From Candidatus Saccharimonadota bacterium (lineage in GTDB: Bacteria > Patescibacteriota > Saccharimonadia > Saccharimonadales > UBA4665): a DNA stretch of 33,527 bases. Position 1 is the first letter of the stretch; each line of letters begins with the position of its first letter. The translations under genes and the position numbers were made by a program. The notes beneath the pieces were generated by a model. That model was given only the letters and a program-made list of their open reading frames with translations. It ran no database searches and was not told the DNA's origin. The stretch is taken from NCBI GenBank assembly GCA_016789655.1, contig JAEUQV010000118.1:1-33527 (forward strand), given 5' to 3'. Positions 23,419 to 29,246 of the stretch are shown one piece after another.

Positions 23419-24222
23419 ATGAACTTGCTAAAACGAACATTGGTCATAAGTCTTTTGCTTTTCGGTTTTAGCATAATCGGAAGCATTGCCGTTGCCTCAC
23501 AAACCCTTGCCCTTCAGCCAGGTCAAAAAGCCAATTGTGGTACAGGTGAAAACCTTCAGACCGATCAGCGCGTATGTTGCCCCGCTGGTACCGGCGCAAC
23601 GGCAAGCTCGTGTTTTTATGGAAAATATCTGAACCCCGCCATAAAAGTACTAAGCGCATTGGCTGGAGTGGGCGTGGTCATAGGTATCTTGATTGGAGCT
23701 ATACAATACGCTAGTTCCGGGGGTGACCCGCAGAAGACCGCTCAGGGTAAGGGAAAAATTGTTAAATCTATAGTGGCACTTATTTTTTTCATGTTCTTAT
23801 ATAGCGGCATTCAGTTTATGTCTCCTGGCGGAGTAAAGAACAATACCCCGTCTGGCAGTGGCGCGACTATTGCAGCTCGTTGTATACAAGGTACATTTTT
23901 GGGCATTAAGCCCTGGTTCGCGTACTTGCCAGATTCTGCTTTCGCGCCAGGCACGTGCAACATAGATGACTTTGACTTATTTAGCGTATCTGATGGCCTG
24001 GTGCCAGTTGCTCTCGCCGTTGCAGACGATCTTGTGCGTGTAGCTGGGCTAGTTGCTGTGGCATATGTGATTGTCGGTGGTGTGCAGTTTGTGACGAGCC
24101 AAGGAGAGCCGGATCGAACAAAGCGTGCCCGAGAGACTATCATTAATGCCCTCATCGGTGTTGTTATGGCCATAGTAGCGGCAAGCGTAGTATCATTTGT
24201 GGGTCAAAGGTTGTCAGGATAA
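23419..24222 (+). CDS. Double VirB2/TrbC-like pilin protein
   Basis: The protein has 267 residues. A signal peptide (about 1-32, 'LVISLLLFGFSIIGSIAVASQTLA') precedes a Cys-containing segment. The first pilin-like unit has TM 'VLSALAGVGVVIGILIGAIQYASSGGDPQKTAQGKGKIVKSIVALIFFMFLYSGIQFM'. After a roughly 70-residue spacer comes a second unit, 'LVRVAGLVAVAYVIVGGVQFVTSQGEPDRTKRARETIINALIGVVMAIVAASVVSFV'. Each unit is TM - Gly-Asp/Glu-Pro-x-x-(K/R) loop - TM, the hallmark of VirB2/TrbC-like pilins in Gram-positive and CPR T4SSs. It therefore looks like two fused pilin folds. It is the first of five tandem pilin genes, divergent from VirB6. Confidence 0.8.
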   Translation: MNLLKRTLVISLLLFGFSIIGSIAVASQTLALQPGQKANCGTGENLQTDQRVCCPAGTGATASSCFYGKYLNPAIKVLSALAGVGVVIGILIGAIQYASSGGDPQKTAQGKGKIVKSIVALIFFMFLYSGIQFMSPGGVKNNTPSGSGATIAARCIQGTFLGIKPWFAYLPDSAFAPGTCNIDDFDLFSVSDGLVPVALAVADDLVRVAGLVAVAYVIVGGVQFVTSQGEPDRTKRARETIINALIGVVMAIVAASVVSFVGQRLSG

Positions 24223-24226
24223 ACAT

Positions 24227-24532
24227 ATGTATAAACTATATTCTCAACTGGTAGCCGCTGTAGCAGAGATCGACGCCAGCCCCCTTCCCAACAGCACAAA
24301 GACAGGTGATGTGGGCGTGGCAGTACTGCCGGTCGTTTTGAACATCGTTTTTGGCGTAATTGGGTCGGTGGCTTTGCTGATTATCGTTATATCGGGCATG
24401 CGTTATATACTTGCCGCTGGCGATCCGGGCAAGATGGCAACCGCCAAGAAGGGTGTGCTGTTTGCGGTGGTAGGTCTTCTGATCGCACTATCTGGTTTTA
24501 GTATCGTAGCATTTGTCGTAAAGGGGATATAA
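24227..24532 (+). CDS. VirB2/TrbC-like pilin 2
   Basis: The protein has 101 residues from ATG 24227, with AGGAT 6 nt upstream; a longer GTG reading from 24197 overlaps the previous gene and is unlikely. Two TM segments flank the loop 'SGMRYILAAGDPGKMATAKKG'. Unlike the other copies it lacks a clear cleavable signal peptide; its N terminus is only weakly hydrophobic. It begins 4 nt after pilin 1 ends. Pilins of this type polymerise into, or line, the T4SS conduit. Confidence 0.8.
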   Translation: MYKLYSQLVAAVAEIDASPLPNSTKTGDVGVAVLPVVLNIVFGVIGSVALLIIVISGMRYILAAGDPGKMATAKKGVLFAVVGLLIALSGFSIVAFVVKGI

Positions 24533-24534
24533 GA

Positions 24535-24921
24535 GTGTACACTATTACTAGGCTTGTACTGATTTTCATTACAACATTTTTTTGTCTTGTATTTTTACCC
24601 ACATCCGTATCTGCAGAAGATCCTTTAAACCAGGCGTGTAGCGGCAATGCTAGTGATTCCTCTGTATGCCAGGATAGGTCTTCTACGAACCCACTTACCG
24701 GGACTGATGGTGTGCTGTATAGAGTGACCCTTATAATTGCAAGCATATCAGGAATTATTGCTGTTACTTTGATCATGGTATCTGGGTTCCGTTACATCAC
24801 GTCTGGCGGTGACAGCCAAAAGATTGCCAGCGCTAAAAATACGCTCATAGGAGCGATTATTGGACTAGTGGTTATAGCTTTGGCACAAACTATCATTACG
24901 TTCGTCCTAAGTAGGCTATAA
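24535..24921 (+). CDS. VirB2/TrbC-like pilin 3
   Basis: The protein has 128 residues, with a GTG start 2 nt after pilin 2 and AAGGGG upstream. A signal peptide (about 4-24, 'LVLIFITTFFCLVFLPTSVSA') is followed by a short Cys-containing outside segment. The pilin core follows: TM 'VTLIIASISGIIAVTLIMVSGFRYITSGG', loop GGDSQKIASAKN, TM 'LIGAIIGLVVIALAQTIITFVLSRL'. The core is closely related to pilins 4 and 5. Confidence 0.85.
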   Translation: MYTITRLVLIFITTFFCLVFLPTSVSAEDPLNQACSGNASDSSVCQDRSSTNPLTGTDGVLYRVTLIIASISGIIAVTLIMVSGFRYITSGGDSQKIASAKNTLIGAIIGLVVIALAQTIITFVLSRL

Positions 24922-24922
24922 T
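24917..24922 (+). promoter_or_regulatory. Perfect -10 box for pilin 4, leaderless arrangement
   Basis: TATAAT overlaps the pilin 3 stop codon and ends 7 nt before the ATG at 24930; no Shine-Dalgarno is present. No -35 match is evident, so this may be chance, but the spacing recurs elsewhere in the window. Confidence 0.4.
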
Positions 24923-24929
24923 TCGTAGC

Positions 24930-25328
24930 ATGAAAAACATTACACACATACTTACCAACATATCATTCGTTGCGCTCGCCGTCTTGGGTACCATGGTATT
25001 CACCCCGGCACTTGCCTCTGCGGCAGACGCTAATAGGCAGGCCGTATGTGAGGCGATTGGACCAGTTGGCGGTGGGACGAATTGTGATTCGGCCAGTACT
25101 ACAGGTGTAAATTCCGTAATCAGTACCGGCCTTAACATATTCGCGACTATTATTGGACTCGTGGCTGTGGTTATGATTTTTATATCGGGTTACAAATATA
25201 TCACCTCCGGGGGCGATAGTAGCAAAGTTGCAAGCGCTAAGAGTACACTTATTTACGCTATCGTTGGAATTGTCGTTGCTGCTCTTGCGCAGGTAATAGT
25301 GAAGTTCGTACTAAGCAAAGCGAAGTAG
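24930..25328 (+). CDS. VirB2/TrbC-like pilin 4
   Basis: The protein has 132 residues. It has a signal peptide (about 1-30, ending ASA), a small loop with two cysteines ('AVCEAIG..GGGTNCDS'), and the core 'IFATIIGLVAVVMIFISGYKYITSGGDSSKVASAKSTLIYAIVGIVVAALAQVIVKFVLSK'. The paired cysteines in the exported loop are shared with pilins 3 and 5 and could form a disulphide. It is nearly identical in design to pilin 5, so these are recent paralogues. Confidence 0.87.
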   Translation: MKNITHILTNISFVALAVLGTMVFTPALASAADANRQAVCEAIGPVGGGTNCDSASTTGVNSVISTGLNIFATIIGLVAVVMIFISGYKYITSGGDSSKVASAKSTLIYAIVGIVVAALAQVIVKFVLSKAK

Positions 25329-25366
25329 TGGGCCGTAAGGCTCGGCACATTCTTTTTAGGGTCGTA

Positions 25367-25395
25367 TTGAAATTGCATTACGCAAATGGTATAAA
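25367..25395 (+). promoter_or_regulatory. Strong promoter of pilin 5
   Basis: TTGAAA (25367-25372), a 17-bp spacer ending in TGG, and TATAAA (25390-25395) form a near-consensus promoter with an extended -10 TG. The leader is about 35 nt with the Shine-Dalgarno AAAGGAACGG. This is the best promoter in the pilin region and suggests that pilin 5 is made separately, perhaps as the major subunit. Confidence 0.7.
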
Positions 25396-25435
25396 CTAAG
25401 GTAAATATAAAACTCTGAAAGGAACGGAATACGTC

Positions 25436-25864
25436 ATGTTAAAAAGTTTAAGGAATCTCATCGTTAGTCTTGCGGTTGTTGCCTCAATGGCTGCACCCGT
25501 AGCTGTAACAGGCGCAGTATATGCAGCAGAAAGCTCAAATCCAAGCGCAAGCGTTTGCGAAGGGGCGAGTAATCTCCAGATTAACACGAGCGTATCGACA
25601 TCAAACTGTGCGACCGACACTACCGCAACCGACAAAGTAAATTCAACTATCACTACTATCATCAACGTCTTCTCGACTATCGTGGGCGTGATAGCCGTAC
25701 TTATGATAATCTGGGGCGGCCTGCGCTACATTACTTCTGGTGGAGATAGTGGCAAAATTTCCAGTGCAAAGAATACCATTATCTATGCCCTTATTGGCCT
25801 AGTAGTCGTTGCTCTTGCTCAGTTCATTGTAAAATTTGTGCTCAGTAAAGTTACTGCCGATTAG
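25436..25864 (+). CDS. VirB2/TrbC-like pilin 5
   Basis: The protein has 142 residues. It has a signal peptide (about 1-30, ending VYAAE), an exported segment with two cysteines (about 40-60), then the core 'IINVFSTIVGVIAVLMIIWGGLRYITSGGDSGKISSAKNTIIYALIGLVVVALAQFIVKFVLSKV'. It has its own strong promoter and Shine-Dalgarno and is followed by two strong terminators, unlike the tightly packed pilins 1-4. It is a good candidate for the main pilus subunit; that ranking is inference. Confidence 0.88.
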   Translation: MLKSLRNLIVSLAVVASMAAPVAVTGAVYAAESSNPSASVCEGASNLQINTSVSTSNCATDTTATDKVNSTITTIINVFSTIVGVIAVLMIIWGGLRYITSGGDSGKISSAKNTIIYALIGLVVVALAQFIVKFVLSKVTAD

Positions 25865-25879
25865 CAAATTTCGTCTAAA

Positions 25880-25914
25880 AACTTAAAACGGCCCAAACAG
25901 GGCCGTTTTAAGTT
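25880..25914. terminator. Bidirectional terminator 1 (15-bp stem)
   Basis: Arms AACTTAAAACGGCCC and its exact complement surround the loop AAACA. A-rich 5' and T-rich 3' arms allow termination from both sides between convergent pilin 5 and hsp20. Confidence 0.8.
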
Positions 25915-25933
25915 GGACGTTTGATAACCGCAA

Positions 25934-25967
25934 AGTAAAAACCGACTGAGTGCAGTCGGTTTTTACT
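25934..25967. terminator. Bidirectional terminator 2 (14-bp stem)
   Basis: Arms AGTAAAAACCGACT and its exact complement surround a 6-nt loop. It provides a T-run on either strand and lies just downstream of hsp20. Confidence 0.8.
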
Positions 25968-25991
25968 AATAGTCTAGTCAAGAATTTTGGG

Positions 25992-26483
25992 CTAGACGAC
26001 CTGAATTTTCTTGACAGTGTCTTGTTTGACTTTCGTGAAGCTTACGGTGAGTACACCGTCTTTTAGTACTGCCTCAATCTCTTCTTCCTTGACAGGCACC
26101 GGAAGTGCAATGCTGCGGCTAAATTCACCCCAATAGCATTCTTGCACAAAGTAGTTCTCGACCTGGTCTTCGTTGCCGGCGCTGAGCGTCCCCCGAATAC
26201 TGAGGGTATTATCGGCAATGCTAACGTCTAGATCACCTTTATTTACACCTGCCGTACGTGCTTTGACGACCAACTTTTCCTTGGTTTCATACACATCAAC
26301 TGCAAGCTGGCCTGGTAATACGGCATCGTCATCATTCCATTCTTCCTCTACAACCCCGCTCGGCATATCTTCTTCGGGTGCGGCCATCGGCTGCGGCTGC
26401 ATATCGGCTTCATCGCCTAAAAACGCTGCGGTTAACTCATCTTCTTCCAGTAGTAAATCATCATCACGATTACGTCGTGCCAT
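25992..26483 (-). CDS. Hsp20/alpha-crystallin small heat-shock protein
   Basis: The protein has 163 residues from ATG 26483; GGAGG lies 11 nt upstream, and an in-frame GTG at 26501 overlaps that site and is less likely. The N-terminal 55 residues are acidic and Met/Pro-rich. The alpha-crystallin domain runs from about 58 to the end: 'GQLAVDVYETKEKLVVKARTAGVNKGDLDVSIADNTLSIRGTL' then 'GEFSRSIALPVPVKEEEIEAVLKDGVLTVSFTK'. It holds unfolding proteins in the cytoplasm. It lacks a clear C-terminal IxI motif after the domain, ending KKIQVV. A CCGGC/GCCGG dyad lies in the leader (26501-26515). No CIRCE element was seen. Confidence 0.9.
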   Translation of the reverse strand: MARRNRDDDLLLEEDELTAAFLGDEADMQPQPMAAPEEDMPSGVVEEEWNDDDAVLPGQLAVDVYETKEKLVVKARTAGVNKGDLDVSIADNTLSIRGTLSAGNEDQVENYFVQECYWGEFSRSIALPVPVKEEEIEAVLKDGVLTVSFTKVKQDTVKKIQVV

Positions 26484-26535
26484 GTCGGTTGTCCCCTCCA
26501 CCGGCCAACTGCCGGATTAGAAAATAGATAGCGTC

Positions 26536-26564
26536 TTGCTTGTTTGTGTTAAAAACAGTATAAC
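26536..26564 (+). promoter_or_regulatory. Promoter of comF
   Basis: TTGCTT (26536-26541), a 17-bp spacer and TATAAC (26559-26564). The predicted leader is about 55 nt. Confidence 0.5.
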
Positions 26565-26623
26565 TGAGATGAATAACAGCGTGCAAGGCCACAAGCACTT
26601 ATTTACAACGGAATAATAACAAC

Positions 26624-27298
26624 ATGCTGCTCATAGAACGTATTATCGGGTTGTACGCACCACACTTTTGTTTAGGCTGTGAAGCTGAGTGTGACGCTTT
26701 ACTTTGCGACAATTGTCGGGCGACGCTCCCCGTCGTACCGTCGCGGTGCTACCGCTGCCATGCGGTCACTAGAGACTATTCAGTTTGTAGGCAGTGCAAG
26801 CCATATACGCCACTTCGCCACGTGTATGTCGGTGTACATTATGATGGCCTCGCTAAAGAGTTGCTGCACCGCACAAAGTACGAACGAGCCCGAGCGGGCA
26901 TAACAACTATGGTTGCACAGATGAGCCACCTGTTCTCTCGGCTTCCAGGTCGCGCTTTGCTTGTTCCGGTGCCAACCGCGACTCGGCGAGTGCGCCAAAG
27001 AGGCTATGACCAGGCAGAGCTTTTGGCAAACGAACTTTCAAGCCACACTTCCCTGCCGGTAACTCGTGCCCTAGCCCGTTTAGGACAGGAGCACCAAGTA
27101 GGTTCTGGGCGGACGGAACGTCTGGCGCATCTGAAGAATGCATTTCGGAGCAAGAGCGCAAAACAAATTTCGGGTGCGCACGCATTGCTCGTAGATGATG
27201 TGCTCACGACCGGCGCAACGCTCGAAACCGCCGCGCGTTGTTTGCGAAAAGCCGGAGCTCGCCATATAGACGCGATTGTTTTTAGCCAAGCAGCCTAA
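26624..27298 (+). CDS. comF: ComF-family phosphoribosyltransferase-like protein
   Basis: The protein has 224 residues. An N-terminal zinc-ribbon region has Cys16, 19, 28, 31 and a second set Cys42, 45, 55, 58. The middle motif 'YDGLAKELLHRTKYERA' and 'LLVPVPTATRRVRQRGYDQAELLA' are typical of ComF. The C-terminal PRPP-type loop is 'ALLVDDVLTTGATLE' (about 187-201). ComF helps import single-stranded DNA into the cytoplasm during natural transformation in Firmicutes and Proteobacteria. No other competence gene is in the window. It may serve the pilus-associated locus nearby, but that link is inference. Confidence 0.92.
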   Translation: MLLIERIIGLYAPHFCLGCEAECDALLCDNCRATLPVVPSRCYRCHAVTRDYSVCRQCKPYTPLRHVYVGVHYDGLAKELLHRTKYERARAGITTMVAQMSHLFSRLPGRALLVPVPTATRRVRQRGYDQAELLANELSSHTSLPVTRALARLGQEHQVGSGRTERLAHLKNAFRSKSAKQISGAHALLVDDVLTTGATLETAARCLRKAGARHIDAIVFSQAA

Positions 27299-27335
27299 TG
27301 TTTTCGCGAAGCGGCTAGGCAACCTTCATCTAGGA

Positions 27336-27344
27336 TGTTATAAT
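27336..27344 (+). promoter_or_regulatory. Extended -10 promoter (TGTTATAAT) of the tRNA-Ser(UGA) leader
   Basis: A perfect TATAAT with the TGn extension, 50 nt after comF. The predicted start is about 27351, so the tRNA at 27653 would have a 300-nt leader. Confidence 0.6.
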
Positions 27345-27350
27345 CACCTC

Positions 27351-27652
27351 TGTTGACTTCACCCAGGAACTTCTCTGAGCAATAAATTTAGCTTATGATG
27401 ACACTGGTGGGGCGCTACATTTCCCAATGTGTAAACCTTCTTGCATCCTTAACAACGCATACAGCGCCCAAAGACCCTCGAAGCGCACGAGGCGTTAGCA
27501 GAGCTTTAGGGGCAAAAAGCCAATGTCTTGTCTAGCCATCGGCAGGCCACCTGTATGGGCGGCTTAACTGGCGCGCCGAAATAATAATTCGGTGGAAGAC
27601 AGTTTTCAAGACTTGTGTTGCGAGCAACTTAACAGTACGATTTGTTTACTAA
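27351..27652 (+). ncRNA. Unidentified non-coding leader upstream of tRNA-Ser(UGA)
   Basis: The 354-bp gap between comF and the tRNA has no gene. It contains several dyads, for example CCTCG/CGAGG (27475-27491) and CCGAA/TTCGG (about 27577-27593). A block at 27491-27510 (GGCGTTAG....GCTTTAGG) recurs ahead of the next tRNA-Ser. It carries neither the conserved RNase P RNA boxes nor a tmRNA-type tag frame that I can see. It could be a stable processed leader RNA or an independent small RNA. Confidence 0.35.
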
Positions 27653-27742
27653 GGAGAGATGACCGAGTGGTTGAAGGTAACGGTCTTGAAAACCGTCGTG
27701 CCCGCAAGGGTACCGTGGGTTCGAATCCCACTCTCTCCGCCA
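27653..27742 (+). tRNA. tRNA-Ser (anticodon UGA)
   Basis: A 90-nt class II tRNA with acceptor GGAGAGA/TCTCTCC, discriminator G and encoded CCA. The anticodon loop is CTTGAAA (anticodon TGA), with a long variable arm (GTGCCCGCAAGGGTAC) and a T-arm with GGTTCGAATCC. It decodes UCA and, by wobble, other UCN codons. Confidence 0.97.
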
Positions 27743-27768
27743 AACAAACCTCTTAAGGAGTAAAAACT

Positions 27769-27969
27769 ATGGGGATGCTTTGGGAAATTTTTCAAGAATA
27801 CCAACTTAGCAAGCGAGCCAAGGGTGATGTAGCGGCCAATCTAGAGCAGCGCGTTTCGGATCTGGAGGCTGAAATTGAGTTTTTAGAATCATTGCTTGCC
27901 CAGACCATACCAATAGTTGAGCAGCTTTCTGGCACTGATATTGAGACAGAACACTTCCCCTCCACCTAG
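27769..27969 (+). CDS. Coiled-coil micro-protein between two tRNA-Ser genes
   Basis: The protein has 66 residues, with Shine-Dalgarno AAGGAG about 9 nt before the ATG. After a short N terminus, residues about 20-50 form heptad-like 'LEQRVSDLEAEIEFLESLLAQTI', predicting a helix suitable for dimerisation. The tail is acidic. I do not recognise a family. It follows the tRNA by 26 nt and could be co-transcribed with it. The promoter of the second leader begins just past its stop. Confidence 0.6.
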   Translation: MGMLWEIFQEYQLSKRAKGDVAANLEQRVSDLEAEIEFLESLLAQTIPIVEQLSGTDIETEHFPST

Positions 27970-27974
27970 ATGTT

Positions 27975-27983
27975 TGCTAGAAT
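27975..27983 (+). promoter_or_regulatory. Extended -10 promoter (TGCTAGAAT) of the tRNA-Ser(GCU) leader
   Basis: TAGAAT with a TGn extension immediately after the micro-protein stop; transcription would begin near 27990. Confidence 0.5.
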
Positions 27984-27989
27984 GTGACC

Positions 27990-28138
27990 GTTCAACCATT
28001 GCGCTCGGCTTACCACTAGCCGGGAACAGCAACCTCCAAATAGCATACAAGGCGTTAGGCATGCTTTAGGAGGAGAAGAACTATTTCGAATTTATTTCGA
28101 AATAGTGAGGAGGTGGAATTCCCTCCTCGAATAAACCT
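27990..28138 (+). ncRNA. Unidentified structured leader upstream of tRNA-Ser(GCU)
   Basis: About 150 nt without a gene but with nested dyads. CGGCT/AGCCG lies at about 28006-28023. CCTCC/GGAGG encloses AGCAT/ATGCT (28033-28073) around the block GGCGTTAGGCATGCTTTAGG (28051-28070) that it shares with the first leader. There is also an 11-bp hairpin ACTATTTCGAA/TTCGAAATAGT (28080-28106) and GAGGAGG/CCTCCTC (about 28107-28128). The last two lie just before the tRNA and could direct processing. Confidence 0.4.
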
Positions 28139-28231
28139 GGAGAGGTACCCAAGTGGCTGAAGGGGACGGTTTGCTAAATCGTTAGAGGGGCGCGAGTCCC
28201 TGCGAGGGTTCGAATCCCTCTCTCTCCGCCA
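28139..28231 (+). tRNA. tRNA-Ser (anticodon GCU)
   Basis: A 93-nt class II tRNA: acceptor GGAGAGG/TCTCTCC (one G-U), discriminator G, encoded CCA, anticodon loop with GCT, a long variable arm, and a T-arm GAGGGTTCGAATCCCTC. It decodes AGC/AGU. Confidence 0.97.
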
Positions 28232-28270
28232 AACTAATAGGCTCACCGAAAGGTGAGCCTATTAGTTTGG
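28229..28270 (+). terminator. 19-bp hairpin with GAAA loop starting in the tRNA CCA end
   Basis: Positions 28229-28247 and 28252-28270 are perfect complements around GAAA. The 5' arm begins with the tRNA's CCA. No U-run follows, so it may terminate poorly or instead act in 3'-end processing. Confidence 0.6.
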
Positions 28271-28290
28271 CTCCGAGACGGGATGAGAAC

Positions 28291-28389
28291 GGGAGTGCCA
28301 GCATGCCGAAGCGATATGCCGTGGTGGCACTCCCTTGCCTGGTGGCTATAGGGACCGGGTTTCGGCGCATCCGGAAGGGCGAAATCCCT
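28291..28389 (+). ncRNA. Unidentified structured segment after tRNA-Ser(GCU)
   Basis: Two hairpins stand in a 194-nt gene-free stretch. The first pairs GGGAGTGCCA (28291-28300) with TGGCACTCCC (28325-28334). The second stacks AGGGA/TCCCT, TTTCG/CGAAA and TCC/GGG around a GGAA tetraloop (28350-28389). The GGAA-capped hairpin recalls SRP RNA, but the conserved AGCAG side is absent. The strand is uncertain. Confidence 0.35.
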
Positions 28390-28451
28390 CCACGCCAAAA
28401 TTTTCAACGTCGACCTACCCGTACAAGCTGTACCCTGCACGTGTCGCGTAG

Positions 28452-28457
28452 TACAAT
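28452..28457 (+). promoter_or_regulatory. -10 box TACAAT, leaderless arrangement
   Basis: TACAAT ends 7 nt before the ATG at 28465; there is no Shine-Dalgarno, so transcription would start at the start codon. Confidence 0.45.
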
Positions 28458-28464
28458 AGTACTT

Positions 28465-29151
28465 ATGCAAGAGTTTGAGCCCCAAAGAGGCGTATCTCCC
28501 GGAGTTAATTCAGTGCTTTCACGGTCTGGGGAATCTCAGCAAACTGCTTTGGCACCAGACCAATCTCAAACTGGAGTAAACTCATACCCAAATGCATACC
28601 CGGTTCAGGGCGGCCCCTCTCAATTGCATGCGGCAGCACGGCAAATGGGGCCCGAATATAACGTGCAAGCACCAGTCGTTGATACCCCGGATGAGCCACG
28701 AATTAGGTGGACTTCGCCTGCTCTGTCGCATAAAGATAAAGACTCCGCGTGGTTTGGTGCGTATGTGTTGGGTGCGATTATCATCGGTGCCCTAGTGTTT
28801 TTGTTTACACGCGATATAATTTCAACGATCGTAGTTTTTGTAGCAGCTGGTTTATTGCTCTACTCCGGAGCTCGTCGGCCGGCCGATCTCAACTACTCAC
28901 TTGGCGAGGGGTTCTTGCTAGCGGGACGAAAACTTTACAGGCTGCAAGACTTCAAGGCCTTCTCTACTGATGAACAGCCAACTGGAGTGAGCATTACTTT
29001 CTGGCCACTCAAGCGATTTATGCCGGCTGTAACAGTATTTGTTTCTCATGAGCAAATGCAAATGGTTGTGGATCGCATTGAAGATTATCTCCCCTCTGAG
29101 CCGCATAAAAATGACGCGATTGACCGTATTCTACGGCGCATACAGCTTTAA
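28465..29151 (+). CDS. Two-TM membrane protein with polar N-terminal tail
   Basis: The protein has 228 residues from ATG 28465. A longer frame from 28267 would run through the structured segment after the tRNA and is rejected. Residues 1-90 are Gln/Pro/Ser-rich and probably disordered. Two TM segments follow: about 96-113 (WFGAYVLGAIIIGALVFLF) and 117-134 (ISTIVVFVAAGLLLYSGA). The C-terminal soluble domain of about 90 residues has 'SLGEGFLLAGRKLYRLQDFKAFS' and 'VFVSHEQMQMVVDRIEDYLP'. The design resembles a family of CPR two-TM proteins, but I assign no function. Confidence 0.7.
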   Translation: MQEFEPQRGVSPGVNSVLSRSGESQQTALAPDQSQTGVNSYPNAYPVQGGPSQLHAAARQMGPEYNVQAPVVDTPDEPRIRWTSPALSHKDKDSAWFGAYVLGAIIIGALVFLFTRDIISTIVVFVAAGLLLYSGARRPADLNYSLGEGFLLAGRKLYRLQDFKAFSTDEQPTGVSITFWPLKRFMPAVTVFVSHEQMQMVVDRIEDYLPSEPHKNDAIDRILRRIQL

Positions 29152-29186
29152 GATAGCCTCTAAGCGTAAGCTATTTATTCCAACAT

Positions 29187-29216
29187 GTTGCAAATTTGCA
29201 ACTATTCTGCTATCGT
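29187..29216 (+). promoter_or_regulatory. Promoter overlapped by a 16-bp perfect palindrome
   Basis: GTTGCAAATTTGCAAC (29187-29202) is self-complementary. It contains TTGCAA (29188-29193), which with TATCGT (29211-29216) gives a 17-bp-spaced promoter for the next gene. A dimeric repressor bound to the palindrome would block the -35. Confidence 0.45.
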
Positions 29217-29246
29217 ACCAAGAGACTAAGCATAGAGAGGTGCAGA

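Noticed and set aside
23280-23486. 68-codon minus-strand frame in the divergent VirB6-pilin gap
   Set aside because: It overlaps the start of pilin 1, has no ribosome-binding site, and occupies the region expected to hold divergent promoters.
27351-27652. tmRNA or RNase P RNA in the comF-tRNA gap
   Set aside because: I found neither a tag-peptide frame with a tRNA-like 5' end nor the conserved RNase P RNA boxes; the tRNA that follows is an ordinary tRNA-Ser.
28350-28389. SRP (4.5S) RNA, because of the TCC-GGAA-GGG hairpin
   Set aside because: The conserved asymmetric AGCAG/CAGG internal loop next to the tetraloop is missing.
28267-28464. Upstream extension of the two-TM protein to 28267
   Set aside because: The extension reads through the tRNA-proximal hairpin arm and the structured segment; a -10 box sits just before the internal ATG 28465.
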